Source: Zobellia alginiliquefaciens
Lineage (GTDB): Bacteria; Bacteroidota; Bacteroidia; Flavobacteriales; Flavobacteriaceae
Direction of reading: 5' to 3'
Length of the DNA stretch: 64,000 nt
Assembly: GCF_029323795.1 (NCBI RefSeq)
Contig: NZ_CP119758.1
Coordinates: forward strand, 4,836,001 to 4,900,000
In this document: one piece after another, positions 54,523-63,382 of the stretch
Layout of the letters: the number at the start of each line of letters is the position of its first letter
Numbering within the stretch: the first letter of the stretch is position 1
Position numbers and translations under genes: made by a program
Notes under the pieces: model-generated
What the model was told of the DNA's origin: nothing
Seen by the model: only the letters and a program-made list of their open reading frames with translations
Database searches by the model: none

Positions 54523-54544
54523 ACCGGCGACGGTAATCGCCGGT
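54523..54544 (-). terminator. Hairpin between PD40 and PorP/SprF genes
   Basis: Perfect 8-bp stem ACCGGCGA/TCGCCGGT with 6-nt loop, 22 bp after the PD40 stop. The following minus-strand bases TTTATAT make a poor U-tract, so it may be a leaky terminator or processing site within the operon. Confidence 0.5.
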
Positions 54545-54565
54545 ATTAGCTTATCCCCCATTTTA

Positions 54566-55828
54566 TTAATCTTCTTCAAATGAATTAGATGTGTATCTTG
54601 CTTCTGAATTAGCATTAAAAGCTTCTAGCGCTCTATATTGGCTTTCGTCTTCTTTTGCTCGTTTGTTGGCATAAGTGAAAGCAACCTTTTGGATTTTAGT
54701 TTTGTTGTTTCCACGGTTAGACATTACATAACCTTTGCCATTGTTTGAAGTGAATGAGATAGCAAAATCATCTTCTCCACTATTGATCGGACTGCCAAGA
54801 TTAACTGCCAGGTCTACGTGTTTCTGACCTACTTGAGTCATATAAACATCTAAGCCTCCTTGACCTTTTCTACCTTCTGAAGCAAAGAACAAAGTATTTG
54901 TTCCTACCACATTAGGGTACATATCATCTTTCTTGGTGTTTACCTTTTGACCCAGGTTTTTAGAGACACCCATGCTTCCGTCTTTTCCAATGGCAGATAC
55001 ATATATATCATACTCTCCAAAAGTACCCGGCATATTAGAGGCGAAAAACAGACGTTTTCCATCAGAAGAAATTGAAGGGTGCATTGCAGACGCATGCTTA
55101 GGTGCAACCGCTACTTCTTTTACATTCTTCCACTCACCTCTTACCTTTTCGGCTTTAAAGATTTTATGTATTTCTTCACTCTTAGAAAAAACACCGTATA
55201 AAGGTTTAACTTCTACTACTTTACTAAAATAGGCTGTTTTCCCATCCGGTGTTACCGCTACTGGCATTTTATAACCGTTGTGATCTTCATTTTCTTCACC
55301 CAATAAAGCTCTAAGCTCATTTTGGACGATTGTTTGGTCATCTACAATAAACTGACCATCTTTTCTTTGAAAATCCAACTCTCTATACCTCTCCGTTAAA
55401 GGCTGATCTAAAATATTTTTTGAATTTTGTTTCTTCACTTTATAATCAGACTCAATTTGAGCGACCCAATCATTACTATCGGACCTGGTAGCTGATCCCA
55501 TATTTTGATTTTTGGCCATAGCGTAGTCATAACGCTTCTGATAATTATTGCTCAAGCCTGCAGACTTATTAACTTCTTTTAACTTATCATACCAAAACAA
55601 GGCGGTATCATAGTTTTTGTTCAAGAAGTTGGCATTACCTAAGTCTTCAAAAATTTCTCTGTCTTTGTACCCTTGCTTTTTAAGGTACTGGTAGTTTTCC
55701 ATTCGTTTATTCGTTGCTTGGTAAATTTCCGTAACACGGTCATTACCCGAATATTGAGCAGTCATTGAACTGCAACAACACGAAAAAACGCAGGCAAAAA
55801 GCACATTGTAGGTTAGCGCATTTTTCAT
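54566..55828 (-). CDS. PD40/WD40-like beta-propeller protein, no OmpA domain
   Basis: 420-residue exported protein: signal peptide (FACVFSCCCSSMTAQ; the Cys cluster could hold a lipobox but is not canonical), a TPR-like helical part (YQYLKKQGYKDREIFEDLGN...YDTALFWYDKLKEV) and PD40 propeller repeats with MHPSISSDGKRLFFASNMPG and YPNVVGTNTLFFASEGRKG-type text. Relatives next to PorP/SprF usually continue into a Pro-rich/OmpA peptidoglycan-binding domain (600+ residues); this one stops at about 420. The fused SPOR domain of the downstream gene may supply the missing cell-wall contact. Confidence 0.8.
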   Translation of the reverse strand: MKNALTYNVLFACVFSCCCSSMTAQYSGNDRVTEIYQATNKRMENYQYLKKQGYKDREIFEDLGNANFLNKNYDTALFWYDKLKEVNKSAGLSNNYQKRYDYAMAKNQNMGSATRSDSNDWVAQIESDYKVKKQNSKNILDQPLTERYRELDFQRKDGQFIVDDQTIVQNELRALLGEENEDHNGYKMPVAVTPDGKTAYFSKVVEVKPLYGVFSKSEEIHKIFKAEKVRGEWKNVKEVAVAPKHASAMHPSISSDGKRLFFASNMPGTFGEYDIYVSAIGKDGSMGVSKNLGQKVNTKKDDMYPNVVGTNTLFFASEGRKGQGGLDVYMTQVGQKHVDLAVNLGSPINSGEDDFAISFTSNNGKGYVMSNRGNNKTKIQKVAFTYANKRAKEDESQYRALEAFNANSEARYTSNSFEED

Positions 55829-56186
55829 AATAAATTCGATTAGGGGTTAATATCTTCGACAAAGTTCAGAAAAACTCTTACATCTACACTTAGCAATAAT
55901 TCATAGGTTTTTACCTAAATCCTGTTTTTTTATGTTAAAATCATCGGTGAAATGCATTTTTATAGGTTCAGACGCCAAAAAAACCGATGAAACTACTTTT
56001 TCTTTACTAGTAATTCTTACCTGTTTTAAATATTTCATTGATTAATAAAAACCTAGTAATCAAACGGTTTTTGCAAAAAAGTAAGAAATTTATTTAATAG
56101 CATAGTGTATCATAGCATATTTTGTTGTATATTCGTACATGAATAGATAGATAGCATTTAGAGTATAGCGTTACCTTTATCTTACT
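55829..56186. other. Divergent intergenic region, no gene seen
   Basis: 358 bp between the PD40 gene (-) and tetR (+). It must hold both promoters; only a near match (GAACTTTG on the minus strand) was found. No palindrome like the downstream TetR operator is present here, so the regulator does not visibly autoregulate. Confidence 0.35.
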
Positions 56187-56747
56187 ATGGCAAAAGAAAG
56201 TGTAAAGGATCGAATAATCTCTGCGGCATCCGAACTGTTTTATATGGACGGGTATAACCAAACGGGGATTAATAAAATATTAGAAGTTGCTCATGTTTCA
56301 AAAGATAGCATGTATCGGCATTTTAGGTCCAAAGAAGCTATTGCCGTTGCTTACATAGAGAAGAGACATTGGTTATTTATGCAGGCCTTAGAGGAATTTG
56401 TGGTCAATGAAAAGGATGGGAATGATAAAGTGCTCGCAGTATTCGACTGTCTCAAATATTATATAGAAAAGTTTGAGTTTAGAGGCTGCGGATTTCAAAA
56501 TATTATTACGGACTTGCCTAAGGGACAAGATTCTATCGCAGAAGCCGTACGAATACATATAAATGATTTTCATTTATATATATATAATGAACTTAAAAAG
56601 AATGCTATAGGCGATAAGAAATCAAAAGAGCTAAGTGCTGAAATATTCGTACTGTTAGAAGGAGCCTTAATATTATCACAAATTCAAAAGAGTGCTACAC
56701 CAATAACTGTAGGAAAGAGAGCATGTAGAAAAATTTTAAACGTGTAA
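56187..56747 (+). CDS. TetR/AcrR family transcriptional regulator
   Basis: 186-residue one-component regulator. The N-terminal HTH reads DRIISAASELFYMDGYNQTG followed by INKILEVAHVSKDSMYRHF, a canonical TetR DNA-binding domain; the rest is a helical ligand pocket. FRGCGFQNIITDLP resembles the TetR_C region of regulators of oxidoreductases and small-molecule detoxification. A perfect palindrome lies 17 bp after its stop, directly ahead of two DUF1348 genes, which are the likely targets. Confidence 0.92.
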   Translation: MAKESVKDRIISAASELFYMDGYNQTGINKILEVAHVSKDSMYRHFRSKEAIAVAYIEKRHWLFMQALEEFVVNEKDGNDKVLAVFDCLKYYIEKFEFRGCGFQNIITDLPKGQDSIAEAVRIHINDFHLYIYNELKKNAIGDKKSKELSAEIFVLLEGALILSQIQKSATPITVGKRACRKILNV

Positions 56748-56764
56748 TTTTTTTTAAACAACCA

Positions 56765-56780
56765 AACAGACTGGTCTGTT
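56765..56780. promoter_or_regulatory. Candidate TetR operator
   Basis: AACAGAC-TG-GTCTGTT, a perfect 7-bp inverted repeat with 2-bp spacer, in the 54-bp gap between tetR and the first DUF1348 gene. Size and ACAGAC/GTCTGT half-sites fit TetR-family operators. Confidence 0.65.
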
Positions 56781-56801
56781 CGTCAAACTAACTAACAAAC
56801 T

Positions 56802-57233
56802 ATGAAACCGACACCATTCCACCCCTTTTCCATGGAAACGGCTAAACAAAAGATTAAACAAGCAGAAGACGCTTGGAATACTAAATGTCCTACAAATGTT
56901 TTGTCCCATTTTTCAATACACAGCAAATGGCATAAAGGACCGCTTTTAATAAAAGGTCACGAGGCTATCGAAGTTTATTTAAAGGATAAATGGAAAAATG
57001 AAGATTGCTTTTTGCTTAAACTAGAATATTGGGCTCATACAGATATGAGCATTGCAGTGCAGTTAGCCTATGAATTTAGAGATGAAGACCAATTATGGTA
57101 TCGTGCGTTCGGAAATGAAATTTGGGAATTTGATAAAACTGGGCTTATACACAACCGTTTTATTAGGGTTAACGACTTTCCTATAGAAGAGGAAGAAAGA
57201 CAGTTACACCTAGAACACGTATCTTTTTCCTAA
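56802..57233 (+). CDS. DUF1348 family (NTF2-like) protein, copy 1
   Basis: 143-residue single-domain protein of the DUF1348 branch of the SnoaL/NTF2-like fold: AKQKIKQAEDAWNTK, then LKLEYWAHTDMSIAVQLAYE, and WYRAFGNEIWEFDKTGLI. Such proteins bind or modify small hydrophobic molecules; the exact reaction is unknown. It follows the TetR operator closely and is followed 75 bp later by a diverged second copy. Confidence 0.85.
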   Translation: MKPTPFHPFSMETAKQKIKQAEDAWNTKCPTNVLSHFSIHSKWHKGPLLIKGHEAIEVYLKDKWKNEDCFLLKLEYWAHTDMSIAVQLAYEFRDEDQLWYRAFGNEIWEFDKTGLIHNRFIRVNDFPIEEEERQLHLEHVSFS

Positions 57234-57308
57234 CGCCCCGGTAAGCTAAACCATATTACATCACCCAAACTTTTATTGTTAGAACTGTGGTTAAGCAATT
57301 CTTGTACC

Positions 57309-57722
57309 ATGAAAAGAAAATTGTCATCAACCGTATTTACGCTCAAAACAGCAAAACAGATGATTCAGCGTATAGAAAATGCTTGGAATAGTAAAGACTT
57401 TACCAAGGTTTACAATTTTTTTGCTTCAAACAGTGAATGGTACAACGGTCCTAAATTTATCTGTGGAGGGCCCAGCGTTCAAACCTTTTTAAAAAGTAAA
57501 GGGGAGAAAGAACTGGAACGTAAGCTTAAACTGGAATATTGGGCGCATACGGACCATAGTATTGCCGTTAGATTTGAATATGAATACCACACAATTGACG
57601 GGCAATGGCACCGAGCCTACGGAAACGAGACTTGGGAATTTTCCGATGATGGTCTTATAGAGAAATTATTTGTTAGAATTGTAGTCACTCCTATATGTAA
57701 GAGTAAAAGAGAATTATGCTAA
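57309..57722 (+). CDS. DUF1348 family (NTF2-like) protein, copy 2
   Basis: 137 residues from ATG 57309 (MKRKLSSTVFTLKTAKQM); an in-frame TTG at 57276 would add 11 residues and is less likely. It shares the pattern of copy 1 (KLEYWAHTDHSIAVRFEYEY, WHRAYGNETWEFSDDGLI) at roughly half identity by eye, so the pair arose by an old tandem duplication. Probably in the same TetR-controlled unit. Confidence 0.82.
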   Translation: MKRKLSSTVFTLKTAKQMIQRIENAWNSKDFTKVYNFFASNSEWYNGPKFICGGPSVQTFLKSKGEKELERKLKLEYWAHTDHSIAVRFEYEYHTIDGQWHRAYGNETWEFSDDGLIEKLFVRIVVTPICKSKRELC

Positions 57723-57990
57723 AAATATAATTACCTCATTATAGGTATAAAGCGCACTAAAAATTTAATTGAACTCTTTATTATTATTCTTAACCGCTAT
57801 ACTCGGGCAGTTAAGCTTATTACCTCTACGGTTTGCTTTATGGCGTAGTTATCCACCTAGGGATTAACACCATTTTAACGCCATTCAAGTCGGTTTAGGT
57901 CTCTAAGTACGACTAAGAAAACGTAAAAAAGGATTTGTTTTCTATTTTTTTTTACGAAACCTAAAAACAAATATTTATAGACATTACACT

Positions 57991-58980
57991 ATGAAGAAAA
58001 TCGCAATTAACGGAATGGGCCGAATTGGCCGAACAGCATTAAAAGTCATCCTTGAAACTCCTGAACTAGAAGTTGTAGCTGTCAATGATATCGCTACTAT
58101 AGAAAATATAGCTTATTTATTAGAGTACGACAGTGTTCATGGTAAATTTGAGAAATCTGTAGATTTTGAAGAGGGTAAACTTATTGTAGACGGAAAAGAC
58201 ATTCGCTTTTATAACGAAAGAAACCCTGAAGACCTTCCTTGGAAAGAATTAGAAATTGATGTAGTTATAGAAAGTACCGGTATTTTCACCCAGTACAATG
58301 ATGCTGATAGACATATTCAAGCAGGGGCCAAAACTGTAGTTTTATCGGGCCCTTCTAAAAGTCCCGAAGTACCCACTGTTGTTCATGGTGTAAATTCTGA
58401 AGATGGTAAAACCAGCATTTTCTCATGTGCAAGTTGTACCACAAATAATATTAGTCCGGTTATAGAGATCATCGGTAGACGCATCGGAATCAAAAAAGCG
58501 ATAATGACCACTATTCATGCCGATACAAGCTCTAACGCTATGGTAGATTCACCTAACAAAGGTAGTTTTAGAATGGGGCGTTCAGGTATCAACAATTTGA
58601 TTCCTACTACAACCGGTGCCGCTAAAGCAACTACAAAAGCATTACCGGAATATGCCGGTAAATTTGATGGAATGGCAGTTCGTGTTCCAGTGGCTGTTGG
58701 TTCTGTTTCCGATATCACCATCGTAACCGAAAAAACGGTTACTGCGGAAGAAGTGAATAAAATTTTAGAAGAAGAAGCCCAGACGGACCGTTATAAAAAA
58801 GTGTTACAGACCACATACGCACCGCTAGTTTCCAGCGATATTATAAAAAGCCCTTACGGGTCTATTGCCGACCTATCTTTAACGAAAGTTGTAGATGGCG
58901 ATTTACTTAAAGTATTGGCCTGGTATGATAATGAATGGGGGTTCACCAATCAAATGATCCGTCAGATACTAAGTTTATAA
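57991..58980 (+). CDS. gap: Type I glyceraldehyde-3-phosphate dehydrogenase, divergent
   Basis: 329-residue NAD(P)-dependent dehydrogenase of glycolysis/gluconeogenesis. Nucleotide site INGMGRIGRTALKVI with AVND after the second strand; catalytic Cys in SCASCTTNN and His in MTTIHAD; C-terminal WYDNEWGFTNQM. The usual SNASCTTNC is altered (Asn to Cys before Ala, Cys to Asn after TTN), and the S-loop, normally QxxxDGPHKDLRRxRAA, reads SSNAMVDSPNKGSFRMGRSG. This suggests a second GAPDH paralogue with different cofactor or substrate contacts. Monocistronic with its own terminator. Confidence 0.92.
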   Translation: MKKIAINGMGRIGRTALKVILETPELEVVAVNDIATIENIAYLLEYDSVHGKFEKSVDFEEGKLIVDGKDIRFYNERNPEDLPWKELEIDVVIESTGIFTQYNDADRHIQAGAKTVVLSGPSKSPEVPTVVHGVNSEDGKTSIFSCASCTTNNISPVIEIIGRRIGIKKAIMTTIHADTSSNAMVDSPNKGSFRMGRSGINNLIPTTTGAAKATTKALPEYAGKFDGMAVRVPVAVGSVSDITIVTEKTVTAEEVNKILEEEAQTDRYKKVLQTTYAPLVSSDIIKSPYGSIADLSLTKVVDGDLLKVLAWYDNEWGFTNQMIRQILSL

Positions 58981-59026
58981 ATCGGTCTTTCGTAAGATTC
59001 CCTTTTCTATTTACTTATATAGATTA

Positions 59027-59062
59027 AAACAGGTCTAGCTTTTATAGTTTGACCTGTTTTTA
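59027..59062 (+). terminator. Intrinsic terminator of gap
   Basis: AAACAGGTC (59027-59035) pairs with GACCTGTTT (59051-59059), loop of 15 nt, then TTAC. About 50 bp after the stop codon. Confidence 0.7.
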
Positions 59063-59116
59063 CTTTATAGCCCTTTTACTTTTTTGTAATTTGATGCGAT
59101 TTCTAAATTTCAAATT

Positions 59117-60211
59117 TTGAAGAGGATACTTGTTAGGAGCGTAATTTTTATATTAATGACTTATACCGGAAGCGCTCAAACCATTACAAAAGAACATTGG
59201 GGGAAAGTTAATAACAAAGAAATTTCGCTTTACACTATAACCAACACCAATGGCATGAAAATGCAGATAACCAATTTGGGCTGCATTATAACTTCCCTTT
59301 TTGTACCCGATAAAAATGGTAATCTAGACGACGTTGTTCTTGGCTTTGACAATTTAGAAGATTACCTAAACGGACACCCAAGTTTTGGAACAACCGTAGG
59401 CAGGTACGCCAATCGCATAAAAAATGCACAATTCATACTAAATGATTCCGTTTACAAACTCACTGCAAATGCAGATGGAACTGCCATACATGGTGGAAAC
59501 GAGTTTAGAGATGCCATTTGGAATGCTAAAACCATAACTTCAGAAAACGGACAAGGAATTCAGTTTCATTACCTCTCACCAGAGGGTTCCCATGGTTTCC
59601 CAGGAAATCTTGATGTTTACGCTACGTATCTGTTAAATGACAATAATGCAATTCATGTAACTTTTGAAGCTACTACCGATAAAGATACCCACGTGAATAT
59701 GACCAACCATAGCTACTTCAACCTGAACGGGGCAAAAGAGTTGATATATAACCATGAACTAATGGTTGATGCGGACACCTACACAGAATTTGGTGAAGAC
59801 ATCACCCCCACTGGAAAAATGCCCCTCTTAAAAGATACGGCTTGGGACCTTTCGACTATGACACGAATTGGAGATAAAGTACACGACATTCCCTTGAACG
59901 GATATCATCATTTTTATATTTTGAATAAAAAGGATGGTGAAATGAAAAAGGCTGCAGAGCTTATTGAACCCACCTCCGGAAGAAAATTAGAAGTATTTAC
60001 CACACAACCGGGAATAACAGTTTATGCCAGCAATGGTTTGGACAATATCACAGGGAAATATAATATTGCCTATAAACCACATGCTGCCATTTGTTTGGAA
60101 ACACACCACCATCCAGATGCCATGAACCATCACAATTTTCCTTCCACGGTACTAAAACCGGGTGAAAAGTATTCTGAAGCTGTTATCTATGATTTTGGTA
60201 CGCTACAATAA
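59117..60211 (+). CDS. Secreted aldose 1-epimerase (galactose mutarotase)
   Basis: 364-residue mutarotase interconverting alpha and beta anomers of aldoses. TTG start at 59117 is chosen because it yields a signal peptide (KRILVRSVIFILMTYTGSAQ); the next ATG would cut it. Catalytic His is in VNMTNHSYFNLNG and catalytic Glu in AICLETHHHPDAMNH. Phosphate-like and sugar contacts FGTTVGRYANRI and HGGNEFRDAIW are present. Periplasmic location suggests it works on sugars released outside the cytoplasm. Convergent with the following gene, 12 bp apart. Confidence 0.94.
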   Translation: MKRILVRSVIFILMTYTGSAQTITKEHWGKVNNKEISLYTITNTNGMKMQITNLGCIITSLFVPDKNGNLDDVVLGFDNLEDYLNGHPSFGTTVGRYANRIKNAQFILNDSVYKLTANADGTAIHGGNEFRDAIWNAKTITSENGQGIQFHYLSPEGSHGFPGNLDVYATYLLNDNNAIHVTFEATTDKDTHVNMTNHSYFNLNGAKELIYNHELMVDADTYTEFGEDITPTGKMPLLKDTAWDLSTMTRIGDKVHDIPLNGYHHFYILNKKDGEMKKAAELIEPTSGRKLEVFTTQPGITVYASNGLDNITGKYNIAYKPHAAICLETHHHPDAMNHHNFPSTVLKPGEKYSEAVIYDFGTLQ

Positions 60212-60223
60212 AAAGTATCCATC

Positions 60224-61084
60224 TTACGAAGTCTGATTGTCTCTTTTGAACGCTTCTATAACTTCAAGATGGTCTTTGTGAGGTCTACCTGCCGCCAGTT
60301 CATAATTGGATTCAATATCGTTAGAACCATTGCGGATTCCTTCATAAATACCAGCTATAATTGTTCCCATAAACTCACCTAATTCCGCTTTTCTTTCTTC
60401 GGCATAGTCTTCAACGGAAAGAGAATTGTATTGTAGGTCAAGACCATACACCTCATTGATAAGCTCGGCAAGCTTTGACTGAGTAATAGCTTCACCCATC
60501 AGGTTATAGATATGCCCGTTATGATCATTCTCCGAAAGCATTTGCGCATATGCATACCCCAACTCTCCTCGGCTGGTATACCCACATTTGCCATTGCCTG
60601 CACAATTTTTAATTTCTCCATCCTTTGCATAATGGTCTATATATTCCAAATCGGGTTCAATGTAAATCCCGTTTCTACCAATGGCCCACTCCAGTCCAGA
60701 TTCAATAATATCTTGCTCTGTCTGACGGTTACTTTTCACCACAGGGCTAAAGGCCGTTTGCTTTTCATCACCAATAATACTGGTATAAACAATTTTCTGA
60801 ACACCGTTTTGCTTTGCAGCTTCAATGACATTTCTATGCTGCTGTATTCTTTTCTCCGGTACATCCATTCCAGAAACCAAAAGAACAACATCTATATTCT
60901 TTAGAGCAGCATCAAAGTCCGGGCGACTGTTATAATCTCCCTTTCTTATCTCAACTCCTAGATTACTGGCTTTCTCCGTTGTGCGGGCAATACCCACTAC
61001 ATTGTCTTTCCCTACTATATTTATAAGATGCCCTACAATAGATGCACCTAACTGACCACTGGCTGAAGTAACTGCTATTTTCAT
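60224..61084 (-). CDS. NmrA/QOR2-type NAD(P)-binding reductase
   Basis: 286-residue atypical short-chain dehydrogenase. N-terminal Rossmann motif TSASGQLGASIVGHL, then VVLLVSGMDVPEKRIQQHRN and IVYTSIIGDEKQTAF, as in QorB/YtfG-type NADPH:quinone oxidoreductases. No Tyr-xxx-Lys SDR catalytic pair in the usual place, consistent with the family. Cytoplasmic, substrate unknown. It is the last of a row of minus-strand genes (AraC regulator, CxxC protein). Confidence 0.88.
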   Translation of the reverse strand: MKIAVTSASGQLGASIVGHLINIVGKDNVVGIARTTEKASNLGVEIRKGDYNSRPDFDAALKNIDVVLLVSGMDVPEKRIQQHRNVIEAAKQNGVQKIVYTSIIGDEKQTAFSPVVKSNRQTEQDIIESGLEWAIGRNGIYIEPDLEYIDHYAKDGEIKNCAGNGKCGYTSRGELGYAYAQMLSENDHNGHIYNLMGEAITQSKLAELINEVYGLDLQYNSLSVEDYAEERKAELGEFMGTIIAGIYEGIRNGSNDIESNYELAAGRPHKDHLEVIEAFKRDNQTS

Positions 61085-61104
61085 GATTTCTTTTATTTGT
61101 TGGA

Positions 61105-61302
61105 TTACATTTTTGCTTTAAGCGCTTCTAGTTCTTTCTCTAGGTTATCTGCTTTTTCTTTAAATTTCTCCATAGCCTTTTTCATTTGGCCAATTTTCTT
61201 AAAAGCTTCTTCGTCTTGAACCGCCTGATAGGTAACCACACCGTCTTTCTCCTTTATTTTTGATTTACTACCACATGTTGGGCAAATTGCTATTTGACTC
61301 AT
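61105..61302 (-). CDS. Small CxxC zinc-ribbon-like coiled-coil protein
   Basis: 65 residues from ATG 61302 (MSQIAICPTCGSKSKIKEKD), preferred over an upstream ATG at 61344. One CPTCGS pair forms half a zinc ribbon; with no second pair, dimer-shared metal binding is possible. The C-terminal half is a charged coiled coil (KKAMEKFKEKADNLEKELEA). Lies 20 bp upstream of the NmrA-like gene, likely co-transcribed. Function unknown. Confidence 0.6.
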   Translation of the reverse strand: MSQIAICPTCGSKSKIKEKDGVVTYQAVQDEEAFKKIGQMKKAMEKFKEKADNLEKELEALKAKM

Positions 61303-61395
61303 AATTCTAATTTTAGAATACAAAGTTCTATGAATACAAAGCATTGGTAAAGGTTAATCAACTACCAAGAATGGTAAATCTGCGAACCTATTAAA

Positions 61396-62256
61396 TTAAA
61401 AACTAGATTTAAATTCCTTTGGAGTAAGGTCTGTATGTTTCTTAAAGAACTTAGTGAAATTTGTAACCTCATCAAAACCAATGTCGTAGCTAATTTCTTT
61501 TAGACTTTTATCAGTGCTCAATAGTGCTCTCTTTATCTCTAATACCACATACTGGTCAATAAAATGTTTGGCTGTATTAAGAGTAAAGACGTTAACCACC
61601 TTGCTTAAATGCTTTGTACTTATCATTAGCTTTTGGGCATAATCCTTTACGTTTCTTGTGGTCCTAAAATTAGATTCTACCAGATTGTTAAACTGAAGAA
61701 ATAAAGGGTAGTAATCACTATGTTGGGTTGACTTAATTTTTGAATTGGCCTCACGCTCTAATCTTAACAAGTAAAGCTCAAGAATTTTTGCCAAAATGTT
61801 TTGCTGGGCATAGCTGGGCTCAAGATTCATTTCTTCAATAATCTGCTCAATAAACGGCTCACAATTAGTGTTCTCTACCAGTGGGTCAGAAAGATGATAA
61901 TTGTATAAATGGGAGATAAACTCAACTGAATATTTGGAAAAATATTTTAGCACAAAATCTTCCGTGAAGATGACAAGGAAACCCTTATAATCCATATCCT
62001 CCTGAAAGGAATGCACCTGTCCTTTTGCAATTTTTAAAACGCTCCCCTTTTTAATAGGATATTCTTTAAGGTCAACCCTATGAAAGCCACTACCCTCAGT
62101 AACCATAAGTAAGGCGAAGAAAGTAATACGATGCGGTTTGTTAGGGTTATGATCTAAACCTTCTACTATTTTTGCAGATAGGTCCGATATGCTTAGCACT
62201 TCAAACTCCTTGGTGTTTTCTTGCCCTTCAAACGCTATATTAGGAATGTTCTCCAA
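61396..62256 (-). CDS. AraC family transcriptional regulator with cupin domain
   Basis: 286-residue regulator: N-terminal cupin-like ligand domain (MVTEGSGFHRVDLKEYPIKK, LKIAKGQVHSFQED) and C-terminal double HTH with YAQKLMISTKHLSKVVNVFT and EISYDIGFDEVTNFTKFFKK, ending HTDLTPKEFKSS. Likely controls the downstream small CxxC protein and NmrA-like reductase; no operator identified. No signal peptide, cytoplasmic. Confidence 0.93.
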   Translation of the reverse strand: MENIPNIAFEGQENTKEFEVLSISDLSAKIVEGLDHNPNKPHRITFFALLMVTEGSGFHRVDLKEYPIKKGSVLKIAKGQVHSFQEDMDYKGFLVIFTEDFVLKYFSKYSVEFISHLYNYHLSDPLVENTNCEPFIEQIIEEMNLEPSYAQQNILAKILELYLLRLEREANSKIKSTQHSDYYPLFLQFNNLVESNFRTTRNVKDYAQKLMISTKHLSKVVNVFTLNTAKHFIDQYVVLEIKRALLSTDKSLKEISYDIGFDEVTNFTKFFKKHTDLTPKEFKSSF

Positions 62257-62323
62257 TGAAGTTTTCTTTTCTGATTTTTAAATAGGCTCTTAAAGTTAAC
62301 CAATAATAAAATATACTGGTTTG

Positions 62324-63382
62324 TTAGCGATGCTCACTTATACACATTACCGTATCTCCTTTATTTATTGGAGGTGTAGCTAGTTTATATAGAATAACAC
62401 CGGAACTGGTTGCCTTGTACTCGGTAATGGTCTTCCCAAATTCATCAGTGGTACGGCCAACAATATCTCCTTTTTTTACGGAATCGCCCGCTTTTAGAGG
62501 ACTATAAAAGATGCCCTTTTCATTTGACCTGATGTAGGTTTGGTAATTCAATTTAATTAAATCTGGTTTGGGAGTAGTTTTTGGCCCGTCGTACATGTTC
62601 ATTTGAGCGAGCATATTATAAACTCCGGTCTTAATCAATTGAACCGATTCTTCTTGAACATTCCCTAGTTTACCAGCTTCAATACTCAACGCGGTTTTAC
62701 CGTCTTGTACGGCTTGCTTAAACACATATTTGGCAGGATCTTCATCTTTTAATGTATAGGGATAAGAAACCACGTATTCAAAACCACTATTTTCAGAAAG
62801 TTTTTTTGCTTTTCTGGTTTGTTCCGGTTTCTGTTCATTATTGTAATAACAAATAAATGGAATTAGGTCTTCACATGCATCTCCACCATGGATATCCAAA
62901 AAAATATCACTTACAGGAATAATTTTCTCCGTAATACTATATGCCATTCTTTGAGTTATAGAACCCGAAGCATCTCCTGGAAAAGCTCCGTTTAAATTTG
63001 TTTTATCCTGCGGATTCATAAAGGGCGTTCGCGTATAGAAAGAAGCCCTATTGGCTATGGGAATAAAAATAAGTGTGCCAGCCAGTTTATCCACATCAAT
63101 TTCTTGCATTAACTCTTGTGTGGCTATAATGGGTGGATACTCAAACCCATGAACGCCTGCAACTATGGTAAAAACGGAACCATCTGTTTTTCCTTTTACA
63201 ATTGAAACGGGCAAGTACCCTTCGTTGCCCAAATCATCAGTGACATCTATGCGAACGTTTGTGGTCGTTGCCCTCGCTTTGTTATTAAAAGCTTGTTTAA
63301 AACCATCTTGTGCCAAAGAAACAGCCATTGACAAAAACAGTAATCCGGTAAGTATTCTTTTAAAAGTCTTCTGTTGTACCAT
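62324..63382 (-). CDS. Secreted succinylglutamate desuccinylase/aspartoacylase family protein
   Basis: 352-residue zinc deacylase/carboxypeptidase-like protein with a signal peptide (LLFLSMAVSLAQ). Zinc ligands: VAGVHGFEYPPI (H and E, HxxE) near residue 77 and SDIFLDIHGGDA (H) near 165. The C-terminal part (IFYSPLKAGDSVKKGDIVGR, ATSSGVILYKLATPP) forms a lipoyl/biotinyl-like beta-barrel common in this subfamily. Acts in the periplasm; substrate unknown. Not clearly linked to neighbours. Confidence 0.9.
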   Translation of the reverse strand: MVQQKTFKRILTGLLFLSMAVSLAQDGFKQAFNNKARATTTNVRIDVTDDLGNEGYLPVSIVKGKTDGSVFTIVAGVHGFEYPPIIATQELMQEIDVDKLAGTLIFIPIANRASFYTRTPFMNPQDKTNLNGAFPGDASGSITQRMAYSITEKIIPVSDIFLDIHGGDACEDLIPFICYYNNEQKPEQTRKAKKLSENSGFEYVVSYPYTLKDEDPAKYVFKQAVQDGKTALSIEAGKLGNVQEESVQLIKTGVYNMLAQMNMYDGPKTTPKPDLIKLNYQTYIRSNEKGIFYSPLKAGDSVKKGDIVGRTTDEFGKTITEYKATSSGVILYKLATPPINKGDTVMCISEHR

